Positions 41,320-49,564 of a stretch of 64,000 nt of DNA are shown piece by piece. Position numbers and translations under genes: made by a program. The DNA is from DASYZQ01 sp035946175 (GTDB taxonomy: Bacteria > Patescibacteriota > Saccharimonadia > Saccharimonadales > UBA4665), in the NCBI GenBank assembly GCA_035946175.1, contig DASYZQ010000014.1, forward strand, positions 88,639 through 152,638, in the 5' to 3' direction. The notes below the pieces were generated by a model. The model was not told the DNA's origin, searched no databases, and saw only the letters and a list, made by a program, of their open reading frames with translations. The number at the start of each line of letters is the position of its first letter. Position 1 is the stretch's first letter.

Positions 41320-41754
41320 CTATTTGTCCTCACAGCAACGCATAACGGTGTCTGCTACTTTCTTCTTACCCGGATCGTTACGCCAGGCAAAGATGACATA
41401 CGCCACGAGCCATAGCCCGAGCAATACCAGCAGCGGTGGCACGATGTTTTTGGTGAGCGTTATGGTAACGTAAAAGATTGTGGTCAGGGTCAGAAAGAAC
41501 GGCAGCGTGAAGATACGCAGCGCTGGTACGACCCGCCGGTCAAGGAAGTAGAACAAGCCAGTAACACACTGGCCCATGAGCAGGCTGAGCAGTACTGTAT
41601 CGTGGAAGTGCCCGGTTCGGTACAACACGAGTAGCGTTGTCCAGGTTAGTAGAATACTGGCGCAGAGGACGCAGACCTTCAGTGACAGTGCTTTCTTAAC
41701 ACCCAAGGCCAGCACGAACAGGACGGTGATGACCAACAAAATAGGGGCTAACAT
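41320..41754 (-). CDS. four-helix membrane protein with Cys pairs
   Basis: 144 aa, about four hydrophobic segments. A KVCVLCA motif (C-x2-C) at the start of the second helix and a CC pair at the C-terminus stand out. The gene sits 2 nt before ccdA, in a copper/thiol operon, so a role in disulfide exchange or metal handling is likely. It has some resemblance to VKOR-like or DUF small membrane proteins but is not assigned. Confidence 0.6.
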   Translation of the reverse strand: MLAPILLVITVLFVLALGVKKALSLKVCVLCASILLTWTTLLVLYRTGHFHDTVLLSLLMGQCVTGLFYFLDRRVVPALRIFTLPFFLTLTTIFYVTITLTKNIVPPLLVLLGLWLVAYVIFAWRNDPGKKKVADTVMRCCEDK

Positions 41755-41783
41755 AGTGTCTCCTTAAGATGGTAGGTTTTGGT

Positions 41784-41972
41784 TTAGTGTTTGTGGTCAT
41801 TGTCGCCGTGTCCCATGCCCTTCATCATGAAGGCCATCATCAGCATCATGCTGATTGGGCAGATGAGGAGCAGTAGGGCTATCCCACCAATGCGTGAAAA
41901 GCTCGCAACGATGATAGCGACTACAGCAACTCCGGCCATAATGAGCCACATTGCTTTATTGTTGTGATTCAT
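41784..41972 (-). CDS. small DUF2933-like membrane protein
   Basis: 62 aa: short N-terminus, two hydrophobic segments (MWLIMAGVAVVAIIVASF and IALLLLICPISMMLMMAF), then a Met/His/Gly-rich tail (MKGMGHGDNDHKH). DUF2933 proteins of this length accompany copper-resistance genes, and the Met/His tail fits metal binding. It overlaps the YHS-like gene upstream by 17 nt. Confidence 0.7.
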   Translation of the reverse strand: MNHNNKAMWLIMAGVAVVAIIVASFSRIGGIALLLLICPISMMLMMAFMMKGMGHGDNDHKH

Positions 41973-42177
41973 AGTAGTTTCCTTTCTTATCCCACGTACC
42001 GCGTGGGAGCATTTTCAAAGTGCTGGCGGCAGAGTGCTGAGCAAAAATAATAGTGCCGTGGTAGCGGACGGTATAGTGCGTAGCTGATGGATCGATCTCC
42101 ATGCTGCACACAACATCAAGGGTACGTTGTTTACTGGTACGACCGACAGCTGCTTTTTGATTTCCAAATGTCTTCAT
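41956..42177 (-). CDS. YHS-like small protein with altered metal site
   Basis: 73 aa. DVVCSMEIDPSATHYTVRY matches the YHS domain start (DPVCGM...), but the usual YFCS..C segment is replaced by IIFAQHSAASTLKML, so the second Cys is missing. YHS domains occur in copper ATPases and metal chaperones. SD is AAGGAGT 5 nt upstream but lies in a predicted hairpin (42183-42222). Second gene of the copper-linked operon. Confidence 0.6.
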   Translation of the reverse strand: MKTFGNQKAAVGRTSKQRTLDVVCSMEIDPSATHYTVRYHGTIIFAQHSAASTLKMLPRGTWDKKGNYYESQQ

Positions 42178-42182
42178 AGAAC

Positions 42183-42222
42183 ACTCCTTATATAGATTTA
42201 CGTTGCAACGTAAAAAAGGAGT
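42183..42222 (-). promoter_or_regulatory. hairpin sequestering the YHS gene Shine-Dalgarno
   Basis: In the mRNA an ACTCCTT (plus 42216-42222) can pair with AAGGAGT (plus 42183-42189), the SD of the YHS gene. Between them lies a perfect inner palindrome TTTACGTTG/CAACGTAAA (plus 42197-42214). It sits just after the upstream stop codon, so it could tune translation of the distal genes. Confidence 0.5.
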
Positions 42223-42226
42223 GGTA

Positions 42227-42595
42227 CTAGAATCGAAAGTTGACGTAGAGCGTCACGAGATCAGGTGGCCTAAACGAGGACGAACCGAATATCTCTTGGG
42301 GTCGTAATACGCGTGGTGCGGGTGGATGCTGGAACTGGAGATAGTGTGGTTCGCTGTCACCTGGTACTGGATCAGGTGCACGCGTCTCCTCCTGGTCGAG
42401 AATAGCTTGCTGCGAAGGCGCGTTGTTGGCCCGAGCGCAGAACGTGGCGCAACTGACATGCATATTGCGGTCGGCGTGATTCATGGAAAGTGCGGAAGCG
42501 TGCTGTAGGCTACCGAGGAATGGCAAAGCGAGCAACAGGGCAAGGACGATGAATGTTCGGATGTTACCTATGTGCCGCTTCGCTAAGGGGATCAT
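42227..42595 (-). CDS. small exported protein, first gene of copper-linked operon
   Basis: 122 aa from the ATG at 42595. A signal peptide (IRTFIVLALLLALPFLGSLQHASA) is followed by a Met/His/Cys-rich stretch (MNHADRNMHVSCATFCARA) and a Pro/Glu-rich region. The Met/His/Cys cluster suggests a metal-binding exported protein. The ATG lies 6 nt after the TACAGT -10 box, and a CsoR-type palindrome overlaps the promoter. A longer frame from 42649 would cover the promoter and is rejected. Confidence 0.65.
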   Translation of the reverse strand: MIPLAKRHIGNIRTFIVLALLLALPFLGSLQHASALSMNHADRNMHVSCATFCARANNAPSQQAILDQEETRAPDPVPGDSEPHYLQFQHPPAPRVLRPQEIFGSSSFRPPDLVTLYVNFRF

Positions 42596-42600
42596 GGCTT

Positions 42601-42640
42601 CACTGTATACCCCTAGGGGGTATTGTGTCAATGGCTTGCT
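42601..42640 (-). promoter_or_regulatory. copper operon promoter with CsoR-type operator 1
   Basis: Minus strand: TTGACA, 18-nt spacer, TACAGT, then 6 nt to the ATG at 42595. The spacer contains the palindrome ATACCCC-TAG-GGGGTAT (plus 42607-42623). The same arms occur at 43915-43931 before csoR. Confidence 0.85.
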
Positions 42641-42690
42641 CGGGTGCACATGTTGACCGTTTTCTCAAGAGCGCTTATGCTTCGTGTTGT

Positions 42691-43209
42691 ATGGCAAGTT
42701 CGAACAGTAACAGCAAAAAGTTATCTAGACACGTGGCAATACTACGTATTGCCTTCGGGATCATGTGGGCAATCGATGCCGCATTCAAGTGGACGCCAAC
42801 GTTTAGAAATGGCTTTCTCGATCAGGTAACGTCTGCCGCGCAAGGTCAACCACACTGGCTCAACGCATGGTTTCACTTCTGGGCACAGCTCTTGAGCCAC
42901 AATCCGCACCTGTTCGCGGTACTTACCGCAATTGTAGAAAGTCTCATAGCCATTGCGTTGCTATCTGGTTTGGCGCGACGTTTTACCTACCTCGCCGCAG
43001 CTGTATTTAGTCTCATGATCTGGTCGATTGCCGAGGGCTTTGGTGGTCCGTATACGGCTCATTCAACCGATATTGGTGCGGCGGTCATGTATGCGGTCGT
43101 ATTCTTTGCACTGTATGGCTTAGAACGATTGGCCGTTCCGCCAAAATGGTCGGTCGACAATTATATCGTCAAGAAGCTATCGTGGTGGGCAGTCGTTGCA
43201 AACCCGTAG
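42691..43209 (+). CDS. DoxX-family membrane protein
   Basis: 172 aa from the ATG at 42691. TTGACC (42653-42658), 17-nt spacer and TATGCT (42676-42681) stand 9 nt before that start, which supports it over ATG codons at 42553 or 42631. Four transmembrane helices with AILRIAFGIMWAIDAAFKW, WAQLLSHNPHLFAVL, and the GGPYTAHSTDIGAA segment are typical of DoxX/TQO-type subunits, linked to quinone or sulfur redox reactions. Divergent from the exported-protein operon. Confidence 0.75.
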   Translation: MASSNSNSKKLSRHVAILRIAFGIMWAIDAAFKWTPTFRNGFLDQVTSAAQGQPHWLNAWFHFWAQLLSHNPHLFAVLTAIVESLIAIALLSGLARRFTYLAAAVFSLMIWSIAEGFGGPYTAHSTDIGAAVMYAVVFFALYGLERLAVPPKWSVDNYIVKKLSWWAVVANP

Positions 43210-43239
43210 TCTTACAGAAGTTTTAAGGCTACTGCTCGC

Positions 43240-43872
43240 TTAAAACATATGCACCATGCGATCATGCATGGTCACGTTGTCGTGGCTACCGCTGCACGAC
43301 TTCGGGTCTGGCGTGACGTCGTAGTGATGGGTGGTACTCGGTATGATGCTATATTCCTGTTGCAAGGTCGCGTCGCTTTCATCACCGAAACTCACGAGCA
43401 GCTTATCCTGATCTTTAATAACCGTATTCGCCACCCCACCGAGGTCGGTGTAGTTTTGGTCGTTAATAACGACATTTAATTTCGCGTTGCCGTTTTCTTT
43501 GTACATCGTGCCATCCGGTGACTCGATAAAGTCAGGGCCCATGTACCAACCAAGATTGGCGAAGAACTGTCCCCAGGTTACGGCATGATCTTCAACATGT
43601 ACTACATTATTGACGTTATCGTGCATGTGGGCCCGCTCCGTAGGCATCATGGCGGTGCTCATTGTACACATAGTTGTCTCCGTGTAGTACCCCATCCCCT
43701 TGAATTGCTCCCTCTGTCCGTTAACGTAGAGCGCAAAGTTGGCGTGGTAATGGGTCGTGTCGGGTTTATAGGTAAAGAAACGGATGCCGAGGATAATTAC
43801 CGCGCCAAGCAAGAGACTGGCCACAGCAATGAACCACCTTGTCTTAAGAATTTGAAGATACTTTGTATGCAT
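43240..43872 (-). CDS. His-rich exported membrane-anchored protein
   Basis: 210 aa with a transmembrane helix (about 14-33), then THYHANFALYVNGQREQF, a Met/Cys/Thr/His stretch (TTMCTMSTAMMPTERAHMHD), VVHVEDHAVTWGQFFANLG and a His/Met-rich C-terminus. The clustered His and Met residues fit copper binding outside the cell. The start follows AGGAG. It is divergent from csoR, and operator 2 lies between them, so both are probably repressed together. The family has no name known to me. Confidence 0.65.
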   Translation of the reverse strand: MHTKYLQILKTRWFIAVASLLLGAVIILGIRFFTYKPDTTHYHANFALYVNGQREQFKGMGYYTETTMCTMSTAMMPTERAHMHDNVNNVVHVEDHAVTWGQFFANLGWYMGPDFIESPDGTMYKENGNAKLNVVINDQNYTDLGGVANTVIKDQDKLLVSFGDESDATLQQEYSIIPSTTHHYDVTPDPKSCSGSHDNVTMHDRMVHMF

Positions 43873-43906
43873 TTATTGCTCCTATTTTATCCTACCCAGG
43901 CCGTAT

Positions 43907-43936
43907 TTGACATGATACCCCAGGGGGGTATATCAT
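43907..43936 (+). promoter_or_regulatory. csoR promoter with operator 2
   Basis: TTGACA (43907-43912), 18-nt spacer, TATCAT (43931-43936), then 6 nt to the csoR ATG. The palindrome ATACCCC-AGG-GGGGTAT (43915-43931) fills the spacer and shares its arms with operator 1. Confidence 0.88.
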
Positions 43937-43942
43937 GCAAAT

Positions 43943-44227
43943 ATGATTACCGATATTAAGAAACGCGCTAACCACCGCTCCAAGATTATCGAGGGCCAAG
44001 TGAAAGGCTTACAAAAGATGATCGACAACGAAGCGTATTGTATGGACATCATTACGCAGTCGCTCGCCATCCAGAAGTCGCTGAGCTCGCTCAATAAGCT
44101 AATCGTAGAAAACCACCTCAGGACCCATATCAAGGACAAGTTTACGTCCGGCATAGAGCAACAGCAGGCCGAAGCAACCCATGAGCTGCTCGACTTGTAC
44201 GAGTTAACGCAAATACGCGGTAAATAA
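43943..44227 (+). CDS. CsoR/RcnR-family metal-sensing repressor
   Basis: 94 aa, all-helical. NHRSKIIEGQVKGLQKMI, YCMDIITQSLAIQKSLSSLN and NHLRTHI show the family's metal ligand positions as Cys33, His58 and His62. CsoR copper sensors have Cys-His-Cys; the third ligand here is His, as in RcnR. Context (CPH copper ATPase, twin G/C-tract operators) favours a copper sensor. Leaderless-type promoter with an operator inside suggests autoregulation. First gene before the SHOCT and ATPase genes. Confidence 0.88.
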   Translation: MITDIKKRANHRSKIIEGQVKGLQKMIDNEAYCMDIITQSLAIQKSLSSLNKLIVENHLRTHIKDKFTSGIEQQQAEATHELLDLYELTQIRGK

Positions 44228-44242
44228 GAGGAGGAACAAGCT

Positions 44243-44476
44243 ATGATGTACGGATGGGGAGACAACAGCGGTTACGACGTCTGGGGGTTTATATTTATGT
44301 TGCTCATGATGGCGCTGGTTATCCTGGGCATTATCGTGGCGGTGCGTTACCTGGGCCGGGACACAAGAAGCAACCACACCGAGGAAACAGCACTCGATGT
44401 GCTCAAGAAACGCTACGCCAAGGGCGATATTGATAAAAAGGAATACGAAGAAAAGCGCAAAGATTTGGAGTCGTAG
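44243..44476 (+). CDS. SHOCT-domain small membrane protein
   Basis: 77 aa: MMYGWGDNSGYDVWGF, a transmembrane helix (IFMLLMMALVILGIIVAVRYL), then the SHOCT motif ALDVLKKRYAKGDIDKKEYEEKR. SHOCT domains are short oligomerisation modules often encoded next to metal transporters. Strong SD GAGGAGGAACAAGCT. It lies between csoR and the ATPase gene, in one transcript. Confidence 0.82.
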   Translation: MMYGWGDNSGYDVWGFIFMLLMMALVILGIIVAVRYLGRDTRSNHTEETALDVLKKRYAKGDIDKKEYEEKRKDLES

Positions 44477-44522
44477 ATGCGCCTGATCGCTATTCGTACC
44501 GGGGGCAGGAAGCAATAAACAA

Positions 44523-46781
44523 ATGAACGAAACGGTATACCAGTGCCCAGAGTGCGGCCTCCACTACGCTGATAAAGAAACTGCCATAAAATGCGAGAGG
44601 TGGTGCAAAGAACACAAAAATTGCAACCTAGAGATTACCGAGTTGTCAATTGAACGATCCCGCACACTGCACCAAGCCCATGAAGAGCGTAGCACCCTCT
44701 ATACTTGCCCGATACATCCTGCTGTGCAGCAAAGCACTTCAGGTATGTGCCCCGAGTGCGGTATGAACTTGGTACAAGCCAAACAGAAAACCACAAAGCA
44801 GAACGACCATACCGAGCACGACAAGCACGCTGGTCACAGCCCTAATATGTTCAAGCAGAAGTTCTGGCTGAGTCTGGCGCTGACTGTACCGGCTTTGTTG
44901 TTTTCAGACACTATCCAAGGATGGCTTGGCTTCCACGTAGCATTTACGGGTAGTGCGTACATCCCGCCTATCTTTGGCATCATCCTGTTCTGGTATGGTG
45001 GCCTGGTCTTCTTAAGGAGCGCTAAAGTCGAGATTGAAGGCCGTCAGCCTGGCATGATGACGCTCATATCCATGGCGATTACGGTTGCCTTTGGCTATAG
45101 CTTGGCCATCACACTGCATCTGCTGAAAGGTATGGACTTTTGGTGGGAGCTGGCAACCCTGATTACTATCATGTTGCTTGGCCACTGGCTGGAAATGGCC
45201 TCGGTACAGAACGCTCAGGGTGCACTCAAAGAGCTTGCTAAGTTGCTACCTGATGAAGCAGAACTCGTTACCGATAGCAGCACGAAGAGGGTTGCCGTTA
45301 GTAAACTGAAAGTTGGTGACCAGGTGTTGGTGCGTCCCGGCGCAAAAATACCAGCTGACGGCGAAGTCGTTAAAGGTGAGTCCGATGTGAATGAATCAAT
45401 GCTCACTGGCGAGTCGAACCCCGTCAACAAAACACTTAAAGCGGCGGTGATTGGCGGCACGATTAATGGTAGTGGCTCATTAACTGTTACAGTTACTAAT
45501 ATTGGTGATGATACAGCCTTGGCCGGAATTATGAAGCTAGTTGCCGAAGCCCAGAGCAGCAAGTCAAAGACGCAGATATTGGCTGACAGAGCAGCTTTCT
45601 ACCTAACCTTTGTGGCCTTGGGGGCGGCACTGGCAACGCTTATCGGCTGGGGGCTTTTCAGCAATAGACCTGCGACATTCATCTTGGCGCGGATCGTTAC
45701 CGTGCTGGTTATCGCCTGCCCGCACGCGCTCGGGTTAGCGGTGCCGCTCGTCACCGCTATCTCCACAACGCTAGCCGCTAAGAACGGCCTGCTAATCCGG
45801 CAGCGTATGGCACTGGAAACCGCCCGCAATGTTGATGTCGTCTTATTCGATAAGACCGGTACGCTCACCAAAGGTGAGCAGGGCGTGGTGGATATTGTCG
45901 CTGACGGTGATAAGCAGGAGCTTTTACGACTTGCCGCCGCAGTTGAAAATGAATCGGAGCATCCTATAGCCCGGGCAATCGTCAGCTCGGCCAAGGAGCA
46001 AGGGCTGCACGTGCCACCGATTGCGAACTTTACATCACTAGCTGGGCGCGGTGCCAAAGGGAACGTCGATACTAGAACAATTTACGTTGGCGGCACCCGC
46101 TTGATCGAAGAACTACAGGCTACAGTGCCGGAAGCTCTTAAGAGGGCTGTGGCTCAGGCTTCAGCGGACGGCAAAACCGTTGTGTTCGTCATCGAAGACA
46201 ACACAGTTCGCGGTGCGATCATGCCAGCAGATATTATCCGTGAGGAGTCCAAAGAGGCGGTAGCTACTTTGCAGAGCATGGGTAAGCGTGTCGCGATGCT
46301 CACTGGTGATGCGGAAGGTGTGGCTGCTTGGGTGGCTAAGGAGCTTGGTATACAAGAGTATTTCGCCGAGGTACTGCCGGAGAATAAAGCTGCAACAGTC
46401 AAGAAACTACAGGCTGACGGCAGTAAGGTGGCCATGGTCGGCGATGGTGTGAACGATGCGCCAGCGTTAACGCAGGCCGATATAGGTATTGCCATTGGCG
46501 CGGGGACGGATGTAGCGATTGAATCGGCCGGTATCGTGCTGGTGAGCAATGATCCGCGAGGTGTCGCGAAAATAGTCAAGCTTTCAAAGGCCACCTACCG
46601 AAAAATGCTGCAAAACTTGGCCTGGGCGGCTGGCTACAACGTGCTGGCCATTCCGCTGGCCGCAGGCCTCACCGCAGCCTTGGGCTTTGTGCTCTCCCCT
46701 GCTTTTGGCGCGGTGCTTATGTCACTCTCGACCATTATTGTGGCGGTGAACGCACAGCTATTACGTCGTCGTAGTGTATAA
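44523..46781 (+). CDS. copper-translocating P1B-type ATPase (CPH motif, CopB-like)
   Basis: 752 aa. An N-terminal CPECGLHYADKETAIKCERW zinc-finger-like segment and a YTCPIHPAVQQ...CPECGMNL heavy-metal-binding domain precede a His-rich linker. Eight transmembrane helices carry the IACPHALGLAVP motif. P-type features: TGES, DKTGTLT phosphorylation site, and GDGVNDAPAL. The CPH signature marks copper (CopB subgroup) rather than CPC-type Cu+ pumps. It exports copper and is the main effector of this island. Confidence 0.93.
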   Translation: MNETVYQCPECGLHYADKETAIKCERWCKEHKNCNLEITELSIERSRTLHQAHEERSTLYTCPIHPAVQQSTSGMCPECGMNLVQAKQKTTKQNDHTEHDKHAGHSPNMFKQKFWLSLALTVPALLFSDTIQGWLGFHVAFTGSAYIPPIFGIILFWYGGLVFLRSAKVEIEGRQPGMMTLISMAITVAFGYSLAITLHLLKGMDFWWELATLITIMLLGHWLEMASVQNAQGALKELAKLLPDEAELVTDSSTKRVAVSKLKVGDQVLVRPGAKIPADGEVVKGESDVNESMLTGESNPVNKTLKAAVIGGTINGSGSLTVTVTNIGDDTALAGIMKLVAEAQSSKSKTQILADRAAFYLTFVALGAALATLIGWGLFSNRPATFILARIVTVLVIACPHALGLAVPLVTAISTTLAAKNGLLIRQRMALETARNVDVVLFDKTGTLTKGEQGVVDIVADGDKQELLRLAAAVENESEHPIARAIVSSAKEQGLHVPPIANFTSLAGRGAKGNVDTRTIYVGGTRLIEELQATVPEALKRAVAQASADGKTVVFVIEDNTVRGAIMPADIIREESKEAVATLQSMGKRVAMLTGDAEGVAAWVAKELGIQEYFAEVLPENKAATVKKLQADGSKVAMVGDGVNDAPALTQADIGIAIGAGTDVAIESAGIVLVSNDPRGVAKIVKLSKATYRKMLQNLAWAAGYNVLAIPLAAGLTAALGFVLSPAFGAVLMSLSTIIVAVNAQLLRRRSV

Positions 46782-46799
46782 GTCTGACAAGCTCGGTAG

Positions 46800-46952
46800 A
46801 TGCTACGGGTATCTTCCGGGATCGGTAAGCCGGAACAACTTCGTCATGAACTAGTAGGGTCATGGTCACGTAGGATTAGCGACGAACATCGATTGGTCTA
46901 TGCAGTAATTGATAACGAAGTTCGTGTTTCGGCGGGCCGTTACCACTACTAA
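46800..46952 (+). pseudogene. 5'-truncated YoeB/Txe-family toxin
   Basis: A 50-codon frame reads GIGKPEQLRHELVGSWSRRI, SDEHRLVYAVIDNEVRVSAG and RYHY, the C-terminal half of the YoeB mRNA interferase including its catalytic C-terminal YHY. The first ~40 residues of a normal YoeB are missing, and no YefM antitoxin is adjacent. It directly follows the copper ATPase gene. 46953-47090 contains no gene I can support. Confidence 0.8.
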
Positions 46953-47090
46953 TTTTTAGGCTTAAAAAAGAAATCAAATACTTCTAATCTTCTATGAGTT
47001 GGGTTGCAATAGTCGGCCTGCTCCCCTGATGAGCCTAACAGGAACGATGTAGTCAAGAGCCGCCCATAGGATCTTTGGTATCATATTCAA

Positions 47091-47747
47091 ATGAACAACG
47101 AACGAATTATCCAAAAAACTAAAGAATATGTTGAGCAGAAATTCAAGAGTGAAGGTACCGGCCATGATTGGTGGCACATGTATCGTGTCTGGAAGCTCGC
47201 TAAGCACATTGCCGTCACCGAGCAGGGCGTAGACATGTTTATAGTTGAGCTTGGAGCATTGCTCCATGATGTAGCCGACTGGAAGTTTCATGATGGTGAC
47301 ATGGAAGCAGGACCGAAGGCTGCTCGCATTTGGCTCGAGAGTCTTAAAGTGTGTGAAGATATACTTCTCAAAGTAGAAGATATTGTTCGTAATGTCTCGT
47401 TCAAAGGTGCGAACGTAAAGCAGGATATGAAATCAATAGAAGGCAAAATAGTAAGTGATGCCGACAAGCTTGATGCGGTAGGGGCAATCGGTATTGCTAG
47501 AACGTTTGCCTATGGAGGTGCTCACGGTATACCGATATACGATCCAGATATAAAACCAGTTCAGCATCAATCATTTGAAGATTATAAAGATAGCAAGTCG
47601 CATACTATAAATCATTTCTATGAAAAGCTACTTTTATTAAAGGACAAAATGTACACTAAGACGGCAAGAGATATTGCTAATCACAGGCATAGGTTTATAG
47701 AACAATATCTCGATGAGTTCTATAAAGAATGGGAAGTTAAATTATAA
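47091..47747 (+). CDS. HD-domain phosphohydrolase
   Basis: 218 aa. GHDWWHMYRVWKLA gives the first metal His, LGALLHDVADWKF the HD pair, and IVSDADKLDAVGAIGIARTFAYGG the downstream Asp, the pattern of YedJ/YpgQ-type HD phosphohydrolases that act on nucleotides or other phosphoesters. Substrate unknown. A TATCAT box lies 6 nt before the ATG (leaderless-type). A short hairpin TTGCTCA/TGAGCAA follows at 47754-47774 without a T-run. Confidence 0.85.
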   Translation: MNNERIIQKTKEYVEQKFKSEGTGHDWWHMYRVWKLAKHIAVTEQGVDMFIVELGALLHDVADWKFHDGDMEAGPKAARIWLESLKVCEDILLKVEDIVRNVSFKGANVKQDMKSIEGKIVSDADKLDAVGAIGIARTFAYGGAHGIPIYDPDIKPVQHQSFEDYKDSKSHTINHFYEKLLLLKDKMYTKTARDIANHRHRFIEQYLDEFYKEWEVKL

Positions 47748-47859
47748 TATGTCTTGCTCATTCAAATTGAGCAATAATATCGCTGGATTTGCCTGTAATT
47801 TGATTGCAATAGAGACCCTCCCCAATAATTATTAAGCTGCCAATTTTAGCGATGGGTAA

Positions 47860-48675
47860 TCAATCCCTGCCTTGAAACAGATCATTGATCGGATTACCCA
47901 TCTTCCATAGAGTTTCAAAAATTGAACGCTGAGTCCGAGTAAAGCTCTGGCTCTCTATTTCGAAACCGTTTATCTCGCTATTATTGAGATAGATTTGAGC
48001 ATAGATATTGTCGTAGATTAAGGTGTCACCTTTTATTTGTATGACAGACTTATCCAGAAAACGTATTTGTCCCAGCGCGGTACGCGCATAGGGTGTAAGC
48101 GGCAGATTAAAAGCCCGAATTGAATCCAGAGCTTGAGGAGTTGGATTGGTCAAGACTTTCTCACTTACGCGACGCTGCTTAGATTCAGTTACGAAGCGTT
48201 CATAGAACTTCATGCCTAAATATCCCCTACGGGACCAGTCGCTATAAGCATAAACTTCACTTTTAGCTTTGAGCGAGTTCCAGTATATTTGACGTGCGCC
48301 AGAACGCTCACGATAGTAACGCAATGACGTAGATGGCTGACCGGTCTTGGAAATAGTAATAGCTCGTTCCAAATCATCCAAATCAGCTACCTTTTGCTGT
48401 AACTCCTGCATCGCCTCGTCCAGGTTGTGGCGTATTGCCCCTATTGGGTAGGCTCTGATCTTCTTGAAGTTCTCCTCGGTAGTCTGTTCTATAAGTCCCA
48501 GCTGGCTTAGCGCCTTCAGGCTTTCATACACCGTACTGCGAGGAATGTGGGCTAGTTCAGCGATTTCTTGGATGCGCAGCTCCTGATGCGCGATAAGTAG
48601 TAGGTAAATTAGGGCTTGCTTTTTAGACAGTCCAAATCCTTCAAGTTTTCTTGCTATGTCTTCTTCGCTGCTCAT
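47860..48675 (-). CDS. TrmB-family transcriptional regulator
   Basis: 271 aa from the ATG at 48675 (an upstream frame to 48732 is possible but lacks support). Winged-helix N-terminus: GLSKKQALIYLLLIAHQELR, AELAHIPRSTVYESLKALSQLGLIE, then a coiled coil (EAMQELQQKVADLDDLERA) and a C-terminal ligand-binding-like domain. TrmB proteins sense sugars or other metabolites. Divergent from the phosphoribosyltransferase gene, which it may control. Confidence 0.8.
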   Translation of the reverse strand: MSSEEDIARKLEGFGLSKKQALIYLLLIAHQELRIQEIAELAHIPRSTVYESLKALSQLGLIEQTTEENFKKIRAYPIGAIRHNLDEAMQELQQKVADLDDLERAITISKTGQPSTSLRYYRERSGARQIYWNSLKAKSEVYAYSDWSRRGYLGMKFYERFVTESKQRRVSEKVLTNPTPQALDSIRAFNLPLTPYARTALGQIRFLDKSVIQIKGDTLIYDNIYAQIYLNNSEINGFEIESQSFTRTQRSIFETLWKMGNPINDLFQGRD

Positions 48676-48745
48676 TGCAATACCATGACGACGGCATCTG
48701 TCGTTGATTTCACTACTGTAAAACCTATCCACATACTACTACCTA

Positions 48746-49510
48746 ATGGCAACTAGGACCCAACAAGAACACTCAGATATATATCATGAACTGTACGAAA
48801 GGCAATGTTTGGCATTGAGCGGCGAGAATGATGTGCCGAGATGCCAGTGGATTGGTATCAGCGGTGCCCACCTCGATGGATACTTCTGTCTTGATCGTGC
48901 TACACCTGATCTTGTTTTTCTCCGGAAAGTATCTCGGAGACTCATAACTCCGTTTATAGGACTTGGCGTGCAAACAGTTATTACTCCGGCCATTGGCACA
49001 ATACCGCTAGGCGCCCTAGTTACTGAGGAGCTCATGGCCGCTGATCATACCTTGGTATATAGCGTATGGGCCGACAAGACAGCCAGCGGGGAACCAGACA
49101 TGACAGATTTTGATTTTGTGCGTCCCGGGCATACCGAACTTGTCACTAATGCACGCGTCTTAATCGTGGATGACATTATAAATAGAAGGTACACGGTATC
49201 TCGCGTGAGAGACCGGGCGAGAGGGCTTGGAGCTCACGTTGTTGGTGTCGCCAGCGTTGCGTCGCTAGGAGACGTGAGTGCCGAGAATCTTAATGTGCCG
49301 CTACTGCACAATTTGTGCAAGATTAAGTATGACTCATGGGCCCCAGCCGCTTGTACGGAACAAGGACCCTGTTCGCGTTTAGAGCCGGTTGTTGTTAACC
49401 CAGGTTTAGGCCACGGCGCTGAATATCAAGCAAAAAACCCAGAATACCCTGGAGGCTTTGTCTTATTAGCCGAGGCAGAAAGGAGTTTAAGATGGGTGAC
49501 GAGTAGATAA
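48746..49510 (+). CDS. phosphoribosyltransferase-family protein (orotate PRT-like)
   Basis: 254 aa. The PRPP-binding loop is VLIVDDIINRRYTVSRVRD (about residues 138-156), as in type I PRTases, and the N-terminal half has a long variable domain. A C-terminal region with three Cys (NLCKIKYDSWAPAACTEQGPC) is unusual. It probably transfers phosphoribosyl to a base or acts as a regulator. A perfect hairpin terminator follows. Confidence 0.72.
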   Translation: MATRTQQEHSDIYHELYERQCLALSGENDVPRCQWIGISGAHLDGYFCLDRATPDLVFLRKVSRRLITPFIGLGVQTVITPAIGTIPLGALVTEELMAADHTLVYSVWADKTASGEPDMTDFDFVRPGHTELVTNARVLIVDDIINRRYTVSRVRDRARGLGAHVVGVASVASLGDVSAENLNVPLLHNLCKIKYDSWAPAACTEQGPCSRLEPVVVNPGLGHGAEYQAKNPEYPGGFVLLAEAERSLRWVTSR

Positions 49511-49521
49511 CCAAGCAAATA

Positions 49522-49564
49522 CAAAGGGCCCCTACAGTAAACTAACTGCAGGGCCCTTTGTTTG
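49522..49564 (+). terminator. rho-independent terminator after the PRT gene
   Basis: Perfect 10-bp arms CAAAGGGCCC (49522-49531) and GGGCCCTTTG (49551-49560), with further inner pairing (CTACAG/CTGCAG), followed by TTTG. Confidence 0.85.

Noticed and set aside
42553..42690. Upstream starts for the DoxX gene
   Set aside because: They would place coding over the operator and the TTGACC-TATGCT promoter; the ATG at 42691 follows that promoter.
47754..47774. TTGCTCA/TGAGCAA hairpin as terminator of the HD gene
   Set aside because: Seven-bp AT-rich stem without a T-tail.
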